In this document: piece by piece, positions 59,703 to 64,000 of the stretch
How the letters are laid out: each line of letters begins with the position of its first letter
Numbering within the stretch: position 1 is the stretch's first letter
Source of the DNA: Heligmosomoides polygyrus polygyrus
Taxonomy: Eukaryota; Nematoda; Chromadorea; Rhabditida; Heligmosomidae
Direction: 5' to 3'
Assembly: GCA_947396885.1 (NCBI GenBank)
Contig: OX377206.1
Location: forward strand, 21,323,114 to 21,387,113
DNA length: 64,000 bases
Program-made: the position numbers and the translations under genes
The notes under the pieces: model-generated
The model's database searches: none
Seen by the model: only the letters and a program-made list of their open reading frames with translations
Told to the model about the DNA's origin: nothing

Positions 59703-62700
59703 AACTCCGCCATTGCCGGTCCCAAGCCCGGATGTGAAAGGAGGAGGGTTGGACGACGGGCCAGCAACCCGTCCCCGTAAAAACCCATTATGCTACAGAA
59801 ACGACGAACTATATGGATACTGCTGAAAAGGGAAAATCGAAGCCGAGCTTTGTGACGGGAGACCTGATGCTGGACTCGGTTTTCTCTCCAAAGAACATCA
59901 CGCGTATTGGAACCTGGAACGTACGCACGCTTCACCAAACTGGGCGTCTCGCCCATGTCCTCCAGGAATTCGATATTTACGGCCTAGATATTCTCGGAGT
60001 CAGCGAGGTCCGGTGGACAGGAAGTGGACGCTTGATCAGTGACGGAAAAACTGTCCTGTTCTCTGGACAGTTTTTCCGTCACTGATCTCAGAAAGAAGAC
60101 ATGAAAGAGGAGTGGGAATCGTCCTCAGTAAACGAGCTGCAAACTCTCTCGTCGGTTGGGAACCAGTAAACGACAGGATCATCACTGCGCGCTTTCGAAC
60201 GAGGCATACTCGAGTTGCAGTTATACAAGTATATGCTCCAACGGAAGACGCAACCGTCGAAGAGAAGGACGATTTCTACGAGCGGCTACAAGATACCATC
60301 GATGAAATGCCACGACGGGATCTCAAACTTGTTCTGGGCGACTTCAACGCGCAAGTGGGAGGCGATCGAAACGGCATGGAAAAATCTGTTGGAGCGTTCG
60401 CATCGTCGGATCACCTAAGCAACAACGGCGAAAGGCTGGTGTCCTTCTGTGACTTCAACGATCTATGCATCGCAAACACCTTTTTCTTTCACCGAGGCAT
60501 TCACAAGAAAACTTGGAGATCGCCAAATAACACAACGGCTAATGAAATCGACCACATTTGCATCAACCGCAAATGGAGAACTTCAGTACACGATGCACGT
60601 GTATACAGAGGAGCTGATGTAGGCACAGACCACTATCTCGTCAGGGCTACGTTAAAGCTGAAGCTGAAGCTGCAAAAAAGGCCGGTTGTCAGACGACCAT
60701 ATGATGTCGAAAAGTTCAAGAACCACACAACCACGAGGAACTTCCGCGTTGAATTACGAAACCGTTTCAGCATGCTTGCCGAATGCGAAAGCATTGACGA
60801 ACACTGGGAAGCCGTCAAGACCGCGTTGTGTGAAAGTGCTGAAGTGACCATCGGACGAAGACGAGGCAAGCGAAAGGAGCAATGGATTCGAGAAGAAACC
60901 TGGGAGCTGATAGATGAGAGGAAGCAAGCCAGGCAAAGAAGAGAGTGTGCCAAGACACCTGACGAAGCAAGGCAATGGGGCGAAACCTATTCAGAACTCG
61001 ACCGACAGGTAAAAGCATCATGTCGCCGTGATAAGAAAGCCTGGATTGCCCAGAAGGAAACGGAAGCACAAACAGCGGCTACTCGTGGTGATTCAAAAAC
61101 GCTATATCGAATCGTTTCGGAGCTAACAGGAACAAGACTCAACACGTGTGTCCCTATAAAGGACAAAAATGGCAGACTACTTGTCAGTGAAACTGAACAA
61201 AATGAAAGATGGGTCGAACACTTCCGTGAAGTGTACAACCAGCCTCAACCATCCACTACGCCTACGTTCGATGACGAAAACGCCTTAGGAGAGCTGAACG
61301 TCAACACAGGCTGCATAACGGTTGAAGAAACAAAGACAGCAATACGATGTCTTAAAAACAGGAAGGCCCCTGGTCTTGACGAAATTGCAGCGGAAATGTT
61401 AAAAGCTGGAGGCACACCGTTAGCAAAACAACTGACGACGCTCTTCAACAACTGCTGGCACCAACATAACGTGCCAGAAGACTGGAAAAAAGGCCTAGTA
61501 GTCAAACTGCCGAAAAAAGGAAATTTATCGGACTGCGGAAACTGGTGAGGCATCACCTTGTTATCAGTGCCAGGCAAAGTATTCTGCACCGTATTGTTAA
61601 AAAGGCTTCGAGATGCAATTGATGATCGTCTGCGGAGGAGCAAGCTGGATTCAGAAAAGGAAGATCGTGTTGCGATAAGATTTTTACGCTACGCAACATA
61701 ATCGAACAGTGCCTGGAATACCGCTACCCGCTCCACATAAACTTCGTCGATTTTAAGAAGGCTTTTGATAGTGTCCACCGCGAGTCACTGTGGGAAATAC
61801 TCAAGCTCTATGGGGTCCCTACGACCTTCGTCGAGATATTCAGAAGTCTATATCAAAATTCCATGTGTTGCGTGAAGACAACGCTTGGAAATACAAGTTA
61901 CTTTGAGGTCACCACAGGAGTCAGGCAGGGATGTGTTCTCTCACCGTTGCTATTCAACGTCGCCCTCGGCTTCGTAATGAGAAGAACGACAGCCGAAGTA
62001 CAGGAAGCATTCCTTGGTTTAGGGACGACTTATGGACCTGGACTTTGCTGATGACATCGCCGTATTCGCTGAGGACGACGATAAGTTACAAAGAATTACA
62101 GAACGCCTTAGCCAAGAAGCAGGCAACATTGGACTACGAATTAGTCCCGAAAAGTCAAAGGTCATGTGCGTAGGAATTGCGATCCCAAGGGACGCCATCT
62201 ACATAGGATCGGACCGCTTGGAAGTAGTGAACAGCTTCACCTACTTGGGAAGTATGATCGCCAATGATGGAGATGCTGAGACCGACGTTCGTTGTAGGAT
62301 CGCGAAGGCGACAGCAATATTCCGAAGGCTCAGACCACTGTGGACGTCGTCCTCTATTTCAAATAACATAAAGCTACGTTGCTATTCGTCGATAGTCGTC
62401 CCAACCGCAATGTACGCTAGTGAAACATGAAGGCGTCAACTAGAATCATCAGATGGGTCAACGCGTTCCATTGCAAATGTTTGCGGCAAATTATGAGGAT
62501 ACGTTACACGGACCACGTGACGAACGAAGAAGTATTGCGGCGCTGTCACTCAAGGTGCCTCTATGAAACCGTTACGCAACGTCGACTTCGCCTGGCCGGA
62601 CACATCCTGCGTATGCCGGAGCACCGACTGCCGAGATCAGCCATGCAATGAACTCCGCCAGGAAAACGAACTAGAGGACGCCCAAGAAACACGTGGCGTC

Positions 62701-62838
62701 GCACGCTCATGAATGACTTAAAGGTTATGAATATTTCTAGGCAGGAGTGCGAAGAAATAGCCAAGACAGGCAGCGGTGGAAAGACCTCGTCACCCTATGC
62801 GCTCAACAGCACGGGAGGAACTAAGTACTAAGTAAGTA
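59703..62838 (+). mobile_element. RTE-clade LINE, nearly complete, inserted in the palindromic element
   Basis: cttctaatggt flanks it (59692-59702 and 62839-62849), an 11-bp target duplication. It is about 3.1 kb with one ORF on the plus strand and a short tandem ctaagta-type tail, all as expected for RTE. The structure is endonuclease first, then reverse transcriptase. Confidence 0.88.
59813..62824 (+). pseudogene. RTE endonuclease-reverse transcriptase ORF with frame breaks
   Basis: The protein nicks DNA and copies its RNA at the nick. It starts MDTAEKGK at 59813. The APE endonuclease has IGTWNVRTL, LGVSEVRWTG, VYAPTED, LGDFNAQVG and TDHYLV. The reverse transcriptase has NRKAPGLDEI, VPEDWKKGLVVKLPKKG, then VRQGCVLSPLLFN and LDFADDIAVFAEDD. 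The C-terminus reads RLRLAGHILRM and ends DRQRWKDLVTLCAQQHGRN at 62824. Breaks: an inverted 23-bp duplication at about 60065-60087, a TGA at about 61546-61548, frameshifts in 61650-61860 and near 62035, and one at about 62430. Long intact stretches (60112-61548) mean it decayed recently. Confidence 0.88.
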
Positions 62839-63852
62839 CTTCTAATGGTGTTAAATAAATTTAAACAAATAACTTGAAAAGGTTATTTCATTGCGACGCT
62901 TTGTGACGGATTAATCCGTCGCAAAGCGTCTTTTTTTGCAAAGAATTTGAGCTGTATTGTACTTTATCAAACGCTTTAGAAAGATCAAAATATATTATAT
63001 CAACCGACTTTCCATCATTCAGTGCTGTATGCCAGTCATACAAAGAGTCACAAATCAGTGTTTCAGTAGAAGCTTCCGACGTGAAGCCGTGCTGTTCTGT
63101 TGGAATTATATGACTCTTCATAAACCAGTCACTCGACTTATCCCGCACTAATTTTTCCAAAGTTTTCCAGAACTAGGGCATATGCTGAGTCTCTCCAAAT
63201 CTCCGGAACTGTACCTAGAGCTAAGGAGATGTTGAAAATCATAGCTAATGGGTACTGCAAAGTGTTTGCACATTTCTGAAAAACCACTTGAGGAATGCCA
63301 TCATATGTAGCTGACAAAGAAGGTTTTAGCCTTTTTAATATGTGCAGAACCTCAGCAGGGCGAGAAACTGAAATCCCAGAGGATAGGCCGACAAGGTAAT
63401 CAAGCTGATGTTCAACATCTCACTTAGGTCGTTATCATGTGATGCGTTGTCGAAAACACTGGCAAAGTAATTTCCAGGGCATTTGCTTTATCTTGACCTG
63501 TGTGAAGAAAGCATCCAGCCTGGTTTTTTAGAACAGGGATTGTACTTCCTCCCTTTATCTTCGTTCTTAGGCAGCTGAATAGTGCTCTCTTGTTAGAAGC
63601 AAGCAAGCGACGTTTACGATAAGCGGCGTGTCTCTTTATATGGCGGCTTATATATGAGCATACCTTCTTGTACAATGGATGGACTAGTGGACGCGAAAGG
63701 CATGAGAAAAGGCGACCGTTCTGCTCAAACAGGTTTCTCAGATAGGACACTGCTGTGGTCCAACTCTTTGGTACCGAATAGGAAGATTTTTTGCAAATAG
63801 CTGATATAGAACCAGGTAAAATCTACAATAAACATCATCGATGTCAGAATAC

Positions 63853-64000
63853 NNNNNNNNNNNNNNNNNNNNNNNNNNNNNNNNNNNNNNNNNNNNNNNN
63901 NNNNNNNNNNNNNNNNNNNNNNNNNNNNNNNNNNNNNNNNNNNNNNNNNNNNNNNNNNNNNNNNNNNNNNNNNNNNNNNNNNNNNNNNNNNNNNNNNNNN
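63853..64000. other. Assembly gap (Ns)
   Basis: All bases from 63853 to the end are N. The gap lies inside the 5' part of the CR1-like LINE. Confidence 0.99.

Larger units (their letters stand above)
57758..62959. mobile_element. Palindromic foldback element with TA target duplication, carrying an RTE insertion
   Basis: It starts caataccgctcaaattc at 57758 and ends with the complement gaatttgagctgtattg at 62959. TA lies on both sides (57756-57757 and 62960-62961). Without the inserted LINE it is about 2.06 kb: left arm 57758-58778, a 24-base loop, and right arm 58803-59702 plus 62850-62959. The arms are about 1.0 kb each and nearly complementary throughout. Just inside each end is a second perfect palindrome (gacgctttgcgacggattaa and its mirror). 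It has no real gene. The end sequence matches the MITE at 21017. Confidence 0.85.
54780..63842 (-). mobile_element. CR1-like LINE, split by two DNA transposons
   Basis: Minus-strand pieces are in order, from high to low coordinates. 63750-62960 has the polymerase start (TEQHGFTSEASTETL, then VDIIYFDLSKAFDKV). 57757-57332 continues exactly after the gap with CHRLLLQKL and has the SSGVPQGGVIS and KIFADDIRIYC motifs. 56930-56787 has MAKGLGVVIDASLKLC. 55249-54780 ends it with LYNTYVLPQLEYCSTVWSPC and KVQKAFAKIVF. Removing the transposon at 57758-62959 with one TA restores DKV-CHR in frame. The 5' part runs into the N gap. Several frame breaks are present. Confidence 0.8.

Noticed and set aside
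1..64000. Search for a bacterial-type defence, biosynthetic or phage system
   Set aside because: Introns, nematode-type transposons and SINEs show a eukaryotic genome; no operon-like gene row, prokaryotic promoter or phage gene was seen.

Overview
The window is eukaryotic and most likely from a nematode of the strongylid/rhabditid type. This is inferred from short introns with TTTTCAG-type acceptors, Tc1/mariner, Tc5-like and RTE elements, and one start codon just behind a polypyrimidine-AG site that looks like a spliced-leader acceptor. No prokaryotic or viral gene system was seen. Host genes fill only a few kilobases; the rest is layered mobile DNA and short tRNA-derived repeats.

Three host genes are supported, all on the + strand. 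(1) 4769-5271: three internal exons of an eIF4E2/4EHP-type cap-binding protein (nematode IFE-4 class); its first and last exons were not found. (2) 26483-36404: a membrane-anchored arylacetamide-deacetylase/hormone-sensitive-lipase-type esterase in about eight exons, with the HGGG motif and the Ser-Asp-His triad intact. (3) 37742-41763: a divergent Skp1-related protein (SCF ubiquitin-ligase adaptor) in three exons.

Region by region. 1-1207 is a terminal-inverted-repeat element packed with about 130-bp tandem units. 2274-3615 is a Tc5-like foldback element with TTA target duplications and tRNA-like sequence in both arms. 5543-6849 is a DD37D (maT-like) Tc1/mariner element just downstream of the 4EHP exons. 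12914-14186 is a DD34D mariner, and 16340-17480 a decayed Tc1-like element. From about 4 kb to 47 kb at least a dozen copies of one tRNA-derived SINE family are scattered on both strands. The esterase gene carries, in one intron, a 434-bp inverted-repeat element and a 5'-truncated antisense RTE LINE with a 14-bp target duplication.

39039-50112 is a head-to-tail duplication of a 5.54-kb unit that starts in intron 1 of the Skp1 gene. The two copies look identical apart from homopolymer lengths. Copy 1 stops at the exact centre of a large palindrome that is complete only behind copy 2 (48550-51990). It is either a palindrome-mediated duplication or an assembly artefact.

52-64 kb is a nest of retroelements: a CR1-like LINE on the - strand is split by a Tc5-like foldback transposon (55250-56786) and by a 2-kb almost perfectly palindromic element (57758-62959). 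A nearly complete RTE LINE (59703-62838) has in turn inserted into that palindrome. The window ends in an N gap.
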